NCBI RefSeq assembly: GCF_001514115.1
Contig: NZ_KQ948459.1
Location: forward strand, 62,001 to 126,000
Length of the DNA: 64,000 nt
DNA from: Streptomyces olivochromogenes
GTDB lineage: Bacteria > Actinomycetota > Actinomycetes > Streptomycetales > Streptomycetaceae
Direction of reading: 5' to 3'
Every line of letters begins with the position of its first letter. Positions within the stretch are counted from its first letter, which is position 1. The notes under the pieces were generated by a model. It was not told the origin of the DNA and did no database searches. It saw only the letters and a program-made list of their open reading frames with translations. Shown one piece after another: positions 8,648-17,236 of this stretch. A program made the position numbers and the translations under genes.

Positions 8648-8932
8648 GGGCGTCCCTCTTCTTCTCTCGGGTGTCTCCAGGGCGTCTTCCGGGCGTTTCG
8701 GGGTGCCGCGCGGATCCCCGACGGCCACATGATCGCGACGGTCCCTTTGTGCAGTCTGGCACTCGTGGTGCGGTCTGTTCGGCAGGGGCCCCGCTGTCGC
8801 CCCGTGGCCCGGGCCGACGTCCTGCGCAGACGGATTCCCGGCGCGCCGCCGGAGGCGTAAGAGCCTGGTACCGGCAGTCCCAGGAAAGCCGGGCTACTGG
8901 TTGTGCGCATCGTCCGGTCGCAGGGTGGAGTC

Positions 8933-9640
8933 ATGACGACCACACTCATCACCGGAGCGAACAAGGGGCTCGGCTACGAGACCGCCCGCCGGCTCGTCGC
9001 CGCGGGCCACACGGTCTACGTCGGCAGCCGGGACGCCGAACGCGGACGCCGGGCCGCCGAACAGCTGGGCGCCCGCGCCGTCCAGCTCGATGTCACCGAC
9101 GACGCGTCGGTGCGGGCCGCCGTGAAGGCCGTCGAGGCCGAGGGCGGGCTCGACGTACTGATCAACAACGCGGGCATCGAGTCGAGGGGCGAGGGCAACT
9201 CCGTGATCGGCGCCGCGGACGTGACCGCCGACGTGATGCGGGAGACGTTCGAGACGAACGTCTTCGGCATGGTGCGCGTCACCCACGCCTTCCTCCCGCT
9301 GCTCCAGGCCTCGGCCGCCCCGGTGGTGGTCAACGTCAGCAGTGGGCTGGCCTCACTGGCCCGCGTGAGCGATGCGGGCACCCCGGCGTACGCCTACCCG
9401 GGCGTCGCCTACCCGGCTTCGAAGACCACCGTCAACATGATCACCGTGCAGTACGCGAAGGCGTTCCCGAACATGCGGATCAACGCGGTGGAGCCCGGCT
9501 TCACCAAGACCGACCTGAACGGGAACACCGGCATCCAGACCGTCGAGCAGGGCGCCGAGATCATCGTACGGACGGCGCAGATCGGCCCCGACGGTCCCAC
9601 CGGGGGCTTCTTCGACGCCGAAGGCACCCTTCCCTGGTAG
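8933..9640 (+). CDS. Short-chain dehydrogenase/reductase
   Basis: A 235-residue classical SDR: the cofactor motif TGANKGLG near residues 7-14, NNAG near 80, catalytic Ser in NVSSG and YPASK as the YxxxK pair. An Arg after the second beta strand (GSRD) suggests NADP(H) preference. ATG 8933 follows GGGTGGAG. It lies upstream of an aldo/keto reductase in the same direction, 89 nt apart, so the two reductases may be co-expressed. Substrate unknown. Confidence 0.85.
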   Translation: MTTTLITGANKGLGYETARRLVAAGHTVYVGSRDAERGRRAAEQLGARAVQLDVTDDASVRAAVKAVEAEGGLDVLINNAGIESRGEGNSVIGAADVTADVMRETFETNVFGMVRVTHAFLPLLQASAAPVVVNVSSGLASLARVSDAGTPAYAYPGVAYPASKTTVNMITVQYAKAFPNMRINAVEPGFTKTDLNGNTGIQTVEQGAEIIVRTAQIGPDGPTGGFFDAEGTLPW

Positions 9641-9729
9641 TCCGATCCGGTAGGTCACCACGTACGTGCGCCGGACCCTGCGACCGAGACTCAGCCCCAC
9701 CGCCCCACCGAACAAACAGGAGCATCGAC

Positions 9730-10599
9730 ATGACCGTGCAGTCACCCCCCGGCGGAACGTTCACCATGGCCAAGGACCTGACGGTCACCCGCATGGGCTA
9801 CGGCGCCATGCAGCTCGCCGGACCGCACGTGTTCGGGCCGCCGGCCGACCGGGACGCCGCCGTGGCCGTTCTGCGCGAGGCGGTCGAGCGGGGGATCACA
9901 CACATCGACACCTCCGACTTCTACGGCCCGTACGTCACCAACCAGATCATCAAGGAAGCGCTGCACCCCTACCCGGCCGGCCTGCACCTCGTGACTAAGG
10001 TCGGAGCACTGCGGGATGCCGAGGGAGGCTGGCCGAAGGCGCTGTCGCGCGACGAGCTGCGCCAGGCCGTGCACAGCAACCTCGAGAACCTCGGCCTGGA
10101 CGCACTCGACGTCGTCAACCTGCGGGTCGGAGGGCTCGACGCCCCCGAGCCGGGTTCGCTCGCCGAACCGTTCACCGTGCTCGCGGAGCTCCAGCAGGAG
10201 GGGTTGATCAGGCATCTCGGTGTCAGCAACGTCTCCGCCGAGCAGATCAAGGAAGCCCAGTCCATCGCGCCCGTCGTGTGTGTGCAGAACTTCTACAACC
10301 TCGCGAACCGCGCGGACGACGCGCTGATCGACTCCCTGGCCGAGCAGGGCATCGCCTACGTGCCCTACTTCCCCATCGGCGGTTTCTCCCCGCTGCAGTC
10401 GGACACCCTGCACGCGGTCGCGGGCCGGCTGGAGACCACCTCGGTCGCCGTCGCCCTGGCCTGGCTGTTGCGGCGTTCCCCGAACATCCTGCTCATCCCC
10501 GGCACCTCCTCGGTGGCACACCTGCGTGACAACATCGCCGCTGCCGCCCTGGTCCTTCCCGAGAAGGAGCTGGCCGAGCTGAACGGGATCGCGGTGTGA
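9730..10599 (+). CDS. Aldo/keto reductase
   Basis: A 289-residue NADP(H)-dependent TIM-barrel oxidoreductase. IDTSDFYGP supplies the Asp and Tyr of the catalytic tetrad and LVTKVGAL the Lys. At the position usually holding the catalytic His, the sequence is DVVNLRVGG, with Arg or Asn instead, a variant seen in a subgroup of bacterial members. IPGTSSVAHLRDN is the cofactor-phosphate site. The ATG follows AACAGGAG. A strong 16-bp hairpin closes the unit downstream. Confidence 0.87.
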   Translation: MTVQSPPGGTFTMAKDLTVTRMGYGAMQLAGPHVFGPPADRDAAVAVLREAVERGITHIDTSDFYGPYVTNQIIKEALHPYPAGLHLVTKVGALRDAEGGWPKALSRDELRQAVHSNLENLGLDALDVVNLRVGGLDAPEPGSLAEPFTVLAELQQEGLIRHLGVSNVSAEQIKEAQSIAPVVCVQNFYNLANRADDALIDSLAEQGIAYVPYFPIGGFSPLQSDTLHAVAGRLETTSVAVALAWLLRRSPNILLIPGTSSVAHLRDNIAAAALVLPEKELAELNGIAV

Positions 10600-10606
10600 G
10601 GACTGC

Positions 10607-10645
10607 GGGGTCGTTCACGCCCGAGGCGCGGGCGTGAACGACCCC
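10607..10645 (+). terminator. Strong terminator after the aldo/keto reductase
   Basis: GGGGTCGTTCACGCCC pairs perfectly with GGGCGTGAACGACCCC, a 16-bp stem with a 7-nt loop, 7 nt after the stop codon. Confidence 0.8.
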
Positions 10646-10691
10646 GTGGCGGTGTCCGGCGCGCCGTGTGCCTGCGCCGTGTGCTCGCACC

Positions 10692-10733
10692 GTTCGATAC
10701 GAACTTGTTTTTCACGAACATGTTCGTTATGCT
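10692..10733 (+). promoter_or_regulatory. TetR promoter with two operator-like inverted repeats
   Basis: TTGTTT (10705-10710), a 17-bp spacer and TATGCT (10728-10733) form a promoter. The spacer contains the perfect palindrome ACGAACATGTTCGT (10714-10727). A second repeat with the same half-sites, GTTCG-ATA-CGAAC, lies at 10692-10704. The start codon is 9 nt after the -10 box, so the mRNA is probably leaderless. Confidence 0.65.
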
Positions 10734-10741
10734 TGTGCGGT

Positions 10742-11449
10742 ATGACTCCAGAGAAGTCCGCTCCGATCAGCCGACGGGAACGCCCGGCGAAGCCCGCCCT
10801 GACCAGGCAGGGAATCATCGACGCCGCACTGGCGATCCTTCGTGAGGAGGGACTGGGCAAGGTGACGATGCGCCGCATCGCCGCGGCCCTCGACACCGGG
10901 CCCGCGTCGCTCTACGTCTACGTCCGCAACACGGGGGACCTGCACGCGCAGATCCTCGACTCCCTGTTGGGGCCGGTGAAGGTGCCCGCGCCGGAGGCCG
11001 GGACCTGGCGGGACCGGTTGAAGGCGCTGCTGGTCAGCTATGGAGAGGTGCTCTTCCGGCACCCGGAGATCGCCCGGATGGCGATGTCCACGCAGCCGAG
11101 CGGCCCGAACTACCTGGCGCTGGCCGACGCGATCCTCGGCCTCCTCGACGAGGGCGGGGTGTCGGGCCGGGAAGCGGCCTGGGCCATGGACCTCCTGCTG
11201 CTGCACCCGACCGCCGTGGCCGTCGAGCACAGCTCCCCGAAGTCCGCCACGCAGGAGGCCGACGAGTTCTCCGCCCTGGCCGCGAAGATCGCCACCGCGG
11301 ACCCGGCGCGCTACCCCCACATCGCCCGGCTCGGCGACACGCTCGTGTCGGGAGACGGCCCGAGCCGTACCGACTGGGCTCTGGACGTCATCCTCGACGG
11401 GGTCCTCGCCGCGGCCTCTCGTGCGTCGGCCGAACAGCGCGGCTGGTGA
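10742..11449 (+). CDS. TetR-family transcriptional regulator
   Basis: A 235-residue regulator. The N-terminal helix-turn-helix spans about residues 20-65 (IIDAALAILREEGLGKVTMR, then IAAALDTGPASLYVYVRN). The C-terminal part has the TetR_C look (YGEVLFRHPEIARMAM). ATG 10742 was chosen because it sits right behind a promoter whose spacer is a palindromic operator; upstream in-frame sequence is Cys-rich non-homologous filler. Autorepression is inferred from the operator position. The preceding aldo/keto reductase ends in a terminator, so its link to this regulator is uncertain. Confidence 0.85.
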   Translation: MTPEKSAPISRRERPAKPALTRQGIIDAALAILREEGLGKVTMRRIAAALDTGPASLYVYVRNTGDLHAQILDSLLGPVKVPAPEAGTWRDRLKALLVSYGEVLFRHPEIARMAMSTQPSGPNYLALADAILGLLDEGGVSGREAAWAMDLLLLHPTAVAVEHSSPKSATQEADEFSALAAKIATADPARYPHIARLGDTLVSGDGPSRTDWALDVILDGVLAAASRASAEQRGW

Positions 11450-11504
11450 GAGTGGGGTGTGTGTTTCCCCTGTGTTGCAGGTCGCGCCCGAATGTATGTC
11501 TAGG

Positions 11505-11580
11505 GTTGATCCGTAAGCGCGGGCAAGCAGCGAGGGCCATGACCAGGCCCTCGGAACATGTCTCCGGCGTTACGGACAAC
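11505..11580 (+). ncRNA. Candidate structured RNA or riboswitch-like leader
   Basis: A closing stem pairs GTTG (11505-11508) plus TCCGTAA (11510-11516) with TTACGGA (11570-11576) plus CAAC (11577-11580), 11 bp with one bulged A. It encloses a perfect 8-bp hairpin, CGAGGGCC (11531-11538) with GGCCCTCG (11546-11553). The rest of the 332-nt gap before the membrane protein holds another hairpin at 11727-11746 (GGACCGG/CCGGTCC). This could be a structured leader or an independent small RNA. No known class was recognised. Confidence 0.45.
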
Positions 11581-11895
11581 GCGAGTTCGGTGCCTCGCAC
11601 CTGAGAGTGGTTGTCGTGGCGGCAGGCGGTTGAGTGCCGGAGCCCGCGGGGGAGCCGCCCGCGGTCTGTGCCGCGGGTGGGGGAACGACAAGGGGTGTTG
11701 ATGGAAGGCGCGGATCTTCCAGTGGGGGACCGGTGCGTGCCGGTCCGTGACGTTGCCGATCAGTCGGCGCGGTAGGCGCCTGTGCGGTGGGACGAGAGCC
11801 GCGAGGACGTGGGGGGATCGACACAGGCGCAGGACCTGGAGCAACGTCACCGTGGAACGGGTGGCCGCGCGGCGGGACGGGCCGTCCCCTGGGTC

Positions 11896-13032
11896 ATGCG
11901 ACAGGAACGCAAGGGCATACGACCCCATATCGTCGTCCTGGCGGCGTGGACGTTGCTCTGGTTCCTGCTGGTGCAGAGACACGGGGGGATCTCCTGGCAC
12001 TACCTGCGCACCGGAGGCGAGCTGCTCTTCGGCGCCGTTCCGGGTGGCGGCCTCGGTATCTACGCCAACCATCCGGAGTTGCAGATCGGCCCCGTGAGCT
12101 TTCTGGCGGCCGCGCTGTTCGCCCCGCTGCCACCCCACCTGGCGGAGGTGCTGGCGGAGGCGGTGATGTCCGCGCTCGGCCTCTACATGTTGGTTCTGGT
12201 CGGCCGCAGTGCGGCCGACCACAACCGCGGCACGGGACTCAACCACCGCCGACTCCAGCAGCGGGTGCTCGTCGCGGGGGTGGCCTTCATTCCCATGTGG
12301 GTCGAAGTGGCGGTCCGCTTCGCCCACTTGGACGACGTACTCGCGCTGTTCTTCACCACCCTGGCCGTACGTGCCCTGGTGCGGGGCCAAGGGCGCACGG
12401 TGGGCATCATGCTCGCGCTGGCGGTGGATTCCAAACCCTGGGCGCTGGCGTTCGCGGCTCTGCTGCTCGCGCTGCCGGCCGCGCAACGACGCAACTCCGC
12501 GCTCTGGACGGTCGGCCTGGTGGCCGTGGCGTGGCTGCCGTTCTACGTCACCCATCTCAACTCGGCCGCCGCCGCGAGATTCACCATCGCCAACCAGCCC
12601 GCCTCGGCGCTGCGTTGGCTGGGCGTCCTGGCCCCGGCCACGCCCTGGTGGGACCGCCCGGCCCAAGTACTCCTGGGACTCGGTCTCGGCGCGTTGGCGG
12701 TACGCAGAGGCCGCTGGCCCGCGGTCGTGCTGCTCGGCGCCGATGCCCGCATCGCGCTGGACCCGAGTGTCTACACGTACTACAGCGCCTCGATCCTGCT
12801 CGGCACCCTGCTGTGGGACGCGGTCGGGCAGCGTCGCCTGGTGCCGTGGTGGAGCTGGATCGCCCTGCTCTCGCTGTACGGCAGCACCCTGTTGGTGCCC
12901 TCGGACCGTGTCTGCGGCCTGATCCGGCTGGCCTTCGCCGCCGGTTCGGCGGGCTACGTCCTGCTGGGGCCCGTGCCACGCCGCCGGCGAACCGTGACGA
13001 AGGCTGGTTCTCCGGCGTCCCCCCAGGTGTGA
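11896..13032 (+). CDS. Polytopic integral membrane protein, possibly GT87-like
   Basis: A 378-residue protein with about nine hydrophobic helices and short loops. The first, VVLAAWTLLWFLL, begins near residue 12. The layout, with a luminal loop carrying YLRTGGELLFG and later LDPSVYTYYSAS, resembles actinobacterial GT-C glycosyltransferase-like (DUF2029/GT87) proteins, but no decisive catalytic motif was identified. An in-frame GTG at 11782 would add a 38-residue polar extension; neither start has a good ribosome binding site. The long structured leader suggests regulation at the RNA level. Confidence 0.6.
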   Translation: MRQERKGIRPHIVVLAAWTLLWFLLVQRHGGISWHYLRTGGELLFGAVPGGGLGIYANHPELQIGPVSFLAAALFAPLPPHLAEVLAEAVMSALGLYMLVLVGRSAADHNRGTGLNHRRLQQRVLVAGVAFIPMWVEVAVRFAHLDDVLALFFTTLAVRALVRGQGRTVGIMLALAVDSKPWALAFAALLLALPAAQRRNSALWTVGLVAVAWLPFYVTHLNSAAAARFTIANQPASALRWLGVLAPATPWWDRPAQVLLGLGLGALAVRRGRWPAVVLLGADARIALDPSVYTYYSASILLGTLLWDAVGQRRLVPWWSWIALLSLYGSTLLVPSDRVCGLIRLAFAAGSAGYVLLGPVPRRRRTVTKAGSPASPQV

Positions 13033-13158
13033 CCACCATCCGCAGGGATGAATGGGTTGATGAATGTCACACGGCTAAAAACCTCTCAATTCGGACATAC
13101 GCCTATTTACCGTGCACCGGGGTCTCTTCCGCCCCTGTAGCGTCGCCGTCATTCGGGA

Positions 13159-13189
13159 ATCGGGATGGGCCCACGCATGGGCTCCCGAT
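13159..13189 (+). other. Hairpin in the leader of the serine hydrolase gene
   Basis: ATCGGGA pairs with TCCCGAT, and inside it GCCC with GGGC, leaving a TGG bulge. It ends 30 nt before the ATG at 13220. It may be an upstream terminator or an mRNA-stabilising element. Confidence 0.35.
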
Positions 13190-13219
13190 GTGACCGCAGA
13201 CACAGAGCAGGGAATCCTT

Positions 13220-14125
13220 ATGCCGGACACGCACGCACTGCGCCGCGCGCGGCGCGGACTGGCCGCGACCGCGGTCGCCGGGTCGGTGCTCACGGCGCTC
13301 TTCGCCGCCACCCCGGCCCAGGCGAGCACCGCCGACGCCACCTCCGAAGCCACCGCCGCCGTCGGCGGCTCCCAGGTGACGTGCACCTCGCAGCGGCCAG
13401 GGCTCGCCGCCCAGCTGTCCAAGGACATCGCGGGTGCCCTGCAGGGGCGGGAGCACGCCGCGGCGCTCGCGCTGTACGACCGCACCACGGGGACCTCGTG
13501 CGACTTCCGGGCCGACACCGCCTTCGACTCGGCGAGCGTGGTCAAGGTCACGATACTGGGGGCGCTGCTGCGCCAGGCCATGGAGCAGCACAGGGCCCTG
13601 ACCGCCCACGAGGTGGAACTGACCACCGCCATGATCACCAAGTCGGACAACGACGCGACGAACGCCCTGTGGCACCAGATCGGCCACGCCGGCATCCAAC
13701 ACTTCCTGACCCTGGCCGGGATGGGGGACACCGTCCCCGGGCCCAAGGGCTACTGGGGGCACACCCAGGTCACGGCCGAGGACCAGCTGAAGCTGCTCCG
13801 ACTGCTCACCTCGGACAACTCCGTCCTCGACCAGGGCGCGCGTACCTACGCCCTCCGGCTCATGAACCGGGTCGTCCCCGAGCAGCGTTGGGGAACGCCC
13901 GCCGGGGCCCCCGCGACGGCGACCGTTCAGGTCAAGAACGGCTGGCTGCCGCGCGACACCCACGGCTGGCGGGTGCACAGCGTCGGTGTGTTCACCGGCG
14001 GCGGTCACGACTACGGAATGGCCGTGCTCTCCCAGGACAACCGCACGATGGCCGACGGCGTCGCGACCGTCGAGGGCGCCGCCCGCGCCGTCAACCGGGA
14101 CCTGAACACCTCAACTGCCGCGTAG
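13220..14125 (+). CDS. Secreted beta-lactamase-fold serine hydrolase
   Basis: A 301-residue exported protein. An Arg-rich start, a hydrophobic core and a probable cleavage after ATPAQA (about residue 34) form a signal peptide. Active-site motifs of the penicillin-recognising fold are present: S-x-x-K as SVVK near residue 106, SDN near 142, and KNG near 238 in place of KTG. The omega-loop signature ExxLN of class A beta-lactamases is not visible (GYWGHTQVTAEDQ in that region), so efficient deacylation of beta-lactams is doubtful; a peptidase-like or sensory role is possible. The start follows AGCAGGGA. Confidence 0.78.
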   Translation: MPDTHALRRARRGLAATAVAGSVLTALFAATPAQASTADATSEATAAVGGSQVTCTSQRPGLAAQLSKDIAGALQGREHAAALALYDRTTGTSCDFRADTAFDSASVVKVTILGALLRQAMEQHRALTAHEVELTTAMITKSDNDATNALWHQIGHAGIQHFLTLAGMGDTVPGPKGYWGHTQVTAEDQLKLLRLLTSDNSVLDQGARTYALRLMNRVVPEQRWGTPAGAPATATVQVKNGWLPRDTHGWRVHSVGVFTGGGHDYGMAVLSQDNRTMADGVATVEGAARAVNRDLNTSTAA

Positions 14126-14364
14126 TTATTCCCCTTTCGCGCCGATCAGTCGGACGTTAGGGTGCGGGCAGCGAGTGTGATCCCTGAGGAGTCGAGACAT
14201 GCCCGGTCGTCCGAGCGCGCGTTGACGTCGTAGGCCCTGAGTGGCCCGTCATCGCGTGCTGCCCTTGATGCGCGGCACAGCGAGCCTTCCCCCACCTGAA
14301 CCGTCGGCGTCCTCGACGTGCGCCGGGTGGCGGGCTCTGTCTTGCGCGACCCAAGGGGTTTCCT

Positions 14365-15756
14365 GTGCCGGACGCTTCCTCTTGTCCGCCGTCCTCGTCC
14401 TCTTCGTCTTCCTCTTCCTCCTCCGCCTCATCTCCCTCCCCATCCTCCCCATCCTCCGCGTCCGGCTCGGGGCGTCCTGTTGCGCCGGCCCTCCGGCGCG
14501 ACGCCGACTTCCGCCGGCTGTGGGTGGGGCAGACGGCCTCCCAACTCGGCGAACACGCGAGTCTGGTGGTCCTTCCGCTGATCGCGGTTCTGACACTCCA
14601 CGCCGATGCCGGCCGGTTGGGCGTCCTCCGCGCGGTGGGGCAGGCACCGACCCTGCTGCTCGCGCTCCTCGTCGGCGCGTGGGTGGACCGATGGCGGACC
14701 CGCACGGTGATGGTGCTGGCGGACCTCGGCCGGGCCCTGGCGCTGGGCGGCGCCGCCCTGGCCGGGCTCCTCGGCGGGCTCGGCCTGCCGGCGCTGCTCG
14801 TGGTCGCCTTCACGGTCGGGGCCCTGTCGGTGTTCTTCGACGTGTCGTACCAGGCCTCTCTCGTACGACTGGTGGAACGCGACCGGTTGACGTGGGCCAC
14901 CAGCGCGATCGAGGGCAGCCGTTCGGCGGCGCAGATCGTCGGCCCCGCCCTGGGCGGCGCGCTCGTGTCCCTTCTGTCGGCGCCGATCGCCGCCGCGTCC
15001 TGCGCCCTGTCCTTCGCGGGATCGTTCCTTTCGATCCGGCGGATCCGGCGCCGCGAATCGGTCCCCGAGAGGTCGGGACGGGCCCCTAGGGTCTGGCGGC
15101 GGATCCACGAGGGCCTGCGCTTCGTCGCCGCGGACACCTGGCTGCGGACCGTGGGCCTGGCCTCGGCCGCCTTCCAGTTCTCCTTCGCGGCGATGATGAC
15201 CGGCTATCTGCTCTTCCTGCCACGGGACTTGCACCTGTCGGGCAGCGTCGTGGGGCTGACACTCGCCGCCACGGGGCCGGGCGCGCTCCTGGGTTCTGTG
15301 CTGGCCGCCCGGCTCCCGGGCCGGTTCGGTCACGGCGTGGTGCTCGTGTCGGCGGCGGCGCTCGGCGACGGCGTGATGCTGTGCGTGCCCGCGCTGAGCG
15401 GCCCCTCCGCGGTGACGATCCCCTCGCTCGTCGCGGTCAACTTCGTGTTCGGGACCTTCGGTCAACTGGTGAACGTCACGGTCATGGCCGTGCGGCAGGC
15501 CGTCACCCCGGACGGGATGCAGGGCCGCGTGGCCGCGACGATCACCTTCGTCGGCATGGGGGCCGCCCCGCTCGGCTCACTGCTCGGCGGCTTTCTCGCG
15601 GGGGAGTGGGGGCTGCGTACCAGCCTCCTGGTGACGGCCGCCGGCATGATGCTGTCCCCGGTGCTGATGGCCCTGTCCCCGCTCGCCCGCCTGGGACGCG
15701 AGCTGCCCCATCGGGACGCGCAGCCGCCCGGCCATCACCCCCTGCCGCCCGGCTGA
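14365..15756 (+). CDS. MFS transporter, EntS/MFS_3-like
   Basis: A 463-residue major facilitator with 12 predicted helices. The start DFRRLWVGQTASQLG leads into helix 1; GAWVDRWRTRTVM is the conserved loop 2-3 motif; VSYQASLVRLVERDRL and EGSRSAAQIVGPALGG are typical of the drug/siderophore exporter branch. The N-terminus (residues 5-35) is a poly-Ser/Pro tract from a pyrimidine-rich slippage-prone sequence, so the true start could lie downstream. GTG 14365 is assumed. Substrate unknown; no linked pathway genes. Confidence 0.8.
   Translation: MPDASSCPPSSSSSSSSSSSASSPSPSSPSSASGSGRPVAPALRRDADFRRLWVGQTASQLGEHASLVVLPLIAVLTLHADAGRLGVLRAVGQAPTLLLALLVGAWVDRWRTRTVMVLADLGRALALGGAALAGLLGGLGLPALLVVAFTVGALSVFFDVSYQASLVRLVERDRLTWATSAIEGSRSAAQIVGPALGGALVSLLSAPIAAASCALSFAGSFLSIRRIRRRESVPERSGRAPRVWRRIHEGLRFVAADTWLRTVGLASAAFQFSFAAMMTGYLLFLPRDLHLSGSVVGLTLAATGPGALLGSVLAARLPGRFGHGVVLVSAAALGDGVMLCVPALSGPSAVTIPSLVAVNFVFGTFGQLVNVTVMAVRQAVTPDGMQGRVAATITFVGMGAAPLGSLLGGFLAGEWGLRTSLLVTAAGMMLSPVLMALSPLARLGRELPHRDAQPPGHHPLPPG
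14383..14458 (+). repeat. Pyrimidine-rich TCCTC/TCTTC microsatellite-like tract
   Basis: About 75 nt almost purely C and T on the plus strand, built from TCCTCG, TCTTCC and CATCCTCC units. It encodes the poly-Ser N-terminus of the transporter. Length variation between strains would be expected. Confidence 0.55.
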
Positions 15757-15792
15757 GCGGTCGCGGAGGCGGTGCTCAGCCGTCGGGGCCGC

Positions 15793-16293
15793 TCACCTCT
15801 GCGTCGTCGACCCGTTCGGGTAGCGGTCGCGCATGGCGGGGCTCGCCGCCGGGCCTGCCGTGAAGACGAAGGCGTCGCTGTCGTCGAGCCGGCGGCCGGT
15901 CCTGGCGTCGACGACGACGGGCTCGACCTCCTCGCCGCTGTCCGCGTCGACGAGGATCATGCTGCGGTCCTGCGGCGCCAGCCGGGAGTTGCCCCAGGCG
16001 GCCAAGGCGACTATCACCGGGCGCAGCGAGCGACCGAACTCCGTCAGGACGTACTCGTGGCGTACGGGGTTGGTCTGGTACGGCCGACGCTCCAGCAGTT
16101 TATCCGCGACGAGGCTCTTGAGCCGGGCCGTGAGCATGCTGGAGGAGATTCCCAGGTTCTCCTGGAACTGGTCGAAGCGGGTGTAGCCGTCGAAGGCGTC
16201 GTGGAGGATCAGCAGCGTCCACCACTCGCCCACGTGTTCCACCGTCGTGGACAGCGGGCACTCCCGGTCCTCCAGCCTGATCCGGCTCGCCAC
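15793..16293 (-). CDS. HxlR-family transcriptional regulator
   Basis: A 166-residue winged-helix regulator: RECPLSTTVEHVGEWWTLLI, then FDQFQENLGISSSMLTARLK and the wing ERRPYQTNPVRHEYVLTEFG are hallmark HxlR sequences. GTG 16293 is preferred because GAGAGG lies 9 nt upstream; GTG 16332 would place the operator inside the coding region. It is divergent from an SDR and separated by a perfect 12-bp inverted repeat, so it probably controls itself and that gene. The C-terminal 40 residues are an extra tail of unknown role. Confidence 0.87.
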   Translation of the reverse strand: MASRIRLEDRECPLSTTVEHVGEWWTLLILHDAFDGYTRFDQFQENLGISSSMLTARLKSLVADKLLERRPYQTNPVRHEYVLTEFGRSLRPVIVALAAWGNSRLAPQDRSMILVDADSGEEVEPVVVDARTGRRLDDSDAFVFTAGPAASPAMRDRYPNGSTTQR

Positions 16294-16309
16294 GGCGACC
16301 ATCCTCTCG

Positions 16310-16354
16310 GTTACTGCTAAAGTCGAAGTCACTAGCTTCCATTTTAGCAGTAAC
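16310..16354. promoter_or_regulatory. HxlR operator: 12-bp inverted repeat
   Basis: GTTACTGCTAAA (16310-16321) and TTTAGCAGTAAC (16343-16354) are exact reverse complements around 21 nt. They lie between the divergent HxlR and SDR genes in a locally AT-rich patch. TACTGC/GCAGTA half-sites fit HxlR-type binding. Confidence 0.65.
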
Positions 16355-16400
16355 GGGGCGGCGGTGTTCGGCCTGCCCGCACCCGGGAACGGAGCGCACC

Positions 16401-17186
16401 ATGGCCACCCACCCCGGCGAATCCCTCGAGGGCCGTCGCGCCCTGGTCACGGGCGGCACCCAAGGCACTGGCGCCGCCATCGCCCGGCGCCTGGCCCAGG
16501 CCGGGGCGACCGTACTCGTCACCGCCCGCAGCCGTCCCGACGAGGTCGAGGAGAAGACGTTCATCGCCGCCGACCTGTCCACGGCCGACGGCGCCGCACG
16601 GGTGGTCGGCGAGGTGGAGGCCCGGTTCGGAGGTGTCGACATCCTGGTCAACACCCTCGGCGGCTCCGAGGCGCCCGCCGGGGGCTTCGCGGCACTCGGC
16701 GAGGACGACTGGGCCAGGGAACTGAACGTCAACCTGCTGGCCGCCGTCCGCCTGGACCGCGGACTGCTGCCCGGCATGATCGCGGCCGGAAAGGGCGCCA
16801 TCGTGCACATCACATCGATCCAGCGCCGCATGCCGCTGTGGAACGGAACCCTCGCCTACGCCGCCGCCAAGGCCGCCCTGACCACCTACAGCAAAGGCCT
16901 CGCCAACGAGGTCGCCCCGCACGGCATCCGGGTCAACACCGTCTCGCCCGGCTTCGTCCAGACCACCGCCGCCGACAACCTGGTCGCCAGGATCGCCCAC
17001 GACGCCGGCATCACCCAGGACGCGGCACTGGCCCGGCTCATGGACTCCCTCGGCGGCATCCCCCTCGGCCGTCCCAACCGTCCCGAGGAAGTGGCCGAAC
17101 TCGTCGCCTTCCTCGTCTCCGACCGCGCCTCGGCCATTGTCGGCGCCGAGTACGTCATCGACGGCGGCACCACCCCCACGGTGTGA
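16401..17186 (+). CDS. SDR oxidoreductase controlled by HxlR
   Basis: A 261-residue FabG-like SDR. TGGTQGTG is the glycine motif, NTLGG replaces NNAG, the Ser is in HITSIQRR, YAAAK is the catalytic YxxxK, and the C-terminus has GAEYVIDGG. Arg after beta 2 (TARSR) points to NADP(H). The ATG follows GGAACGGAG. It is the first gene of a pair with a SnoaL-like protein 50 nt downstream, which together resemble a small detoxification unit switched by HxlR. Confidence 0.87.
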   Translation: MATHPGESLEGRRALVTGGTQGTGAAIARRLAQAGATVLVTARSRPDEVEEKTFIAADLSTADGAARVVGEVEARFGGVDILVNTLGGSEAPAGGFAALGEDDWARELNVNLLAAVRLDRGLLPGMIAAGKGAIVHITSIQRRMPLWNGTLAYAAAKAALTTYSKGLANEVAPHGIRVNTVSPGFVQTTAADNLVARIAHDAGITQDAALARLMDSLGGIPLGRPNRPEEVAELVAFLVSDRASAIVGAEYVIDGGTTPTV

Positions 17187-17236
17187 ACCGCCCTCACTCA
17201 CAGCACCCGAAAGACGCCACCACCGAGAGGCCCGCC

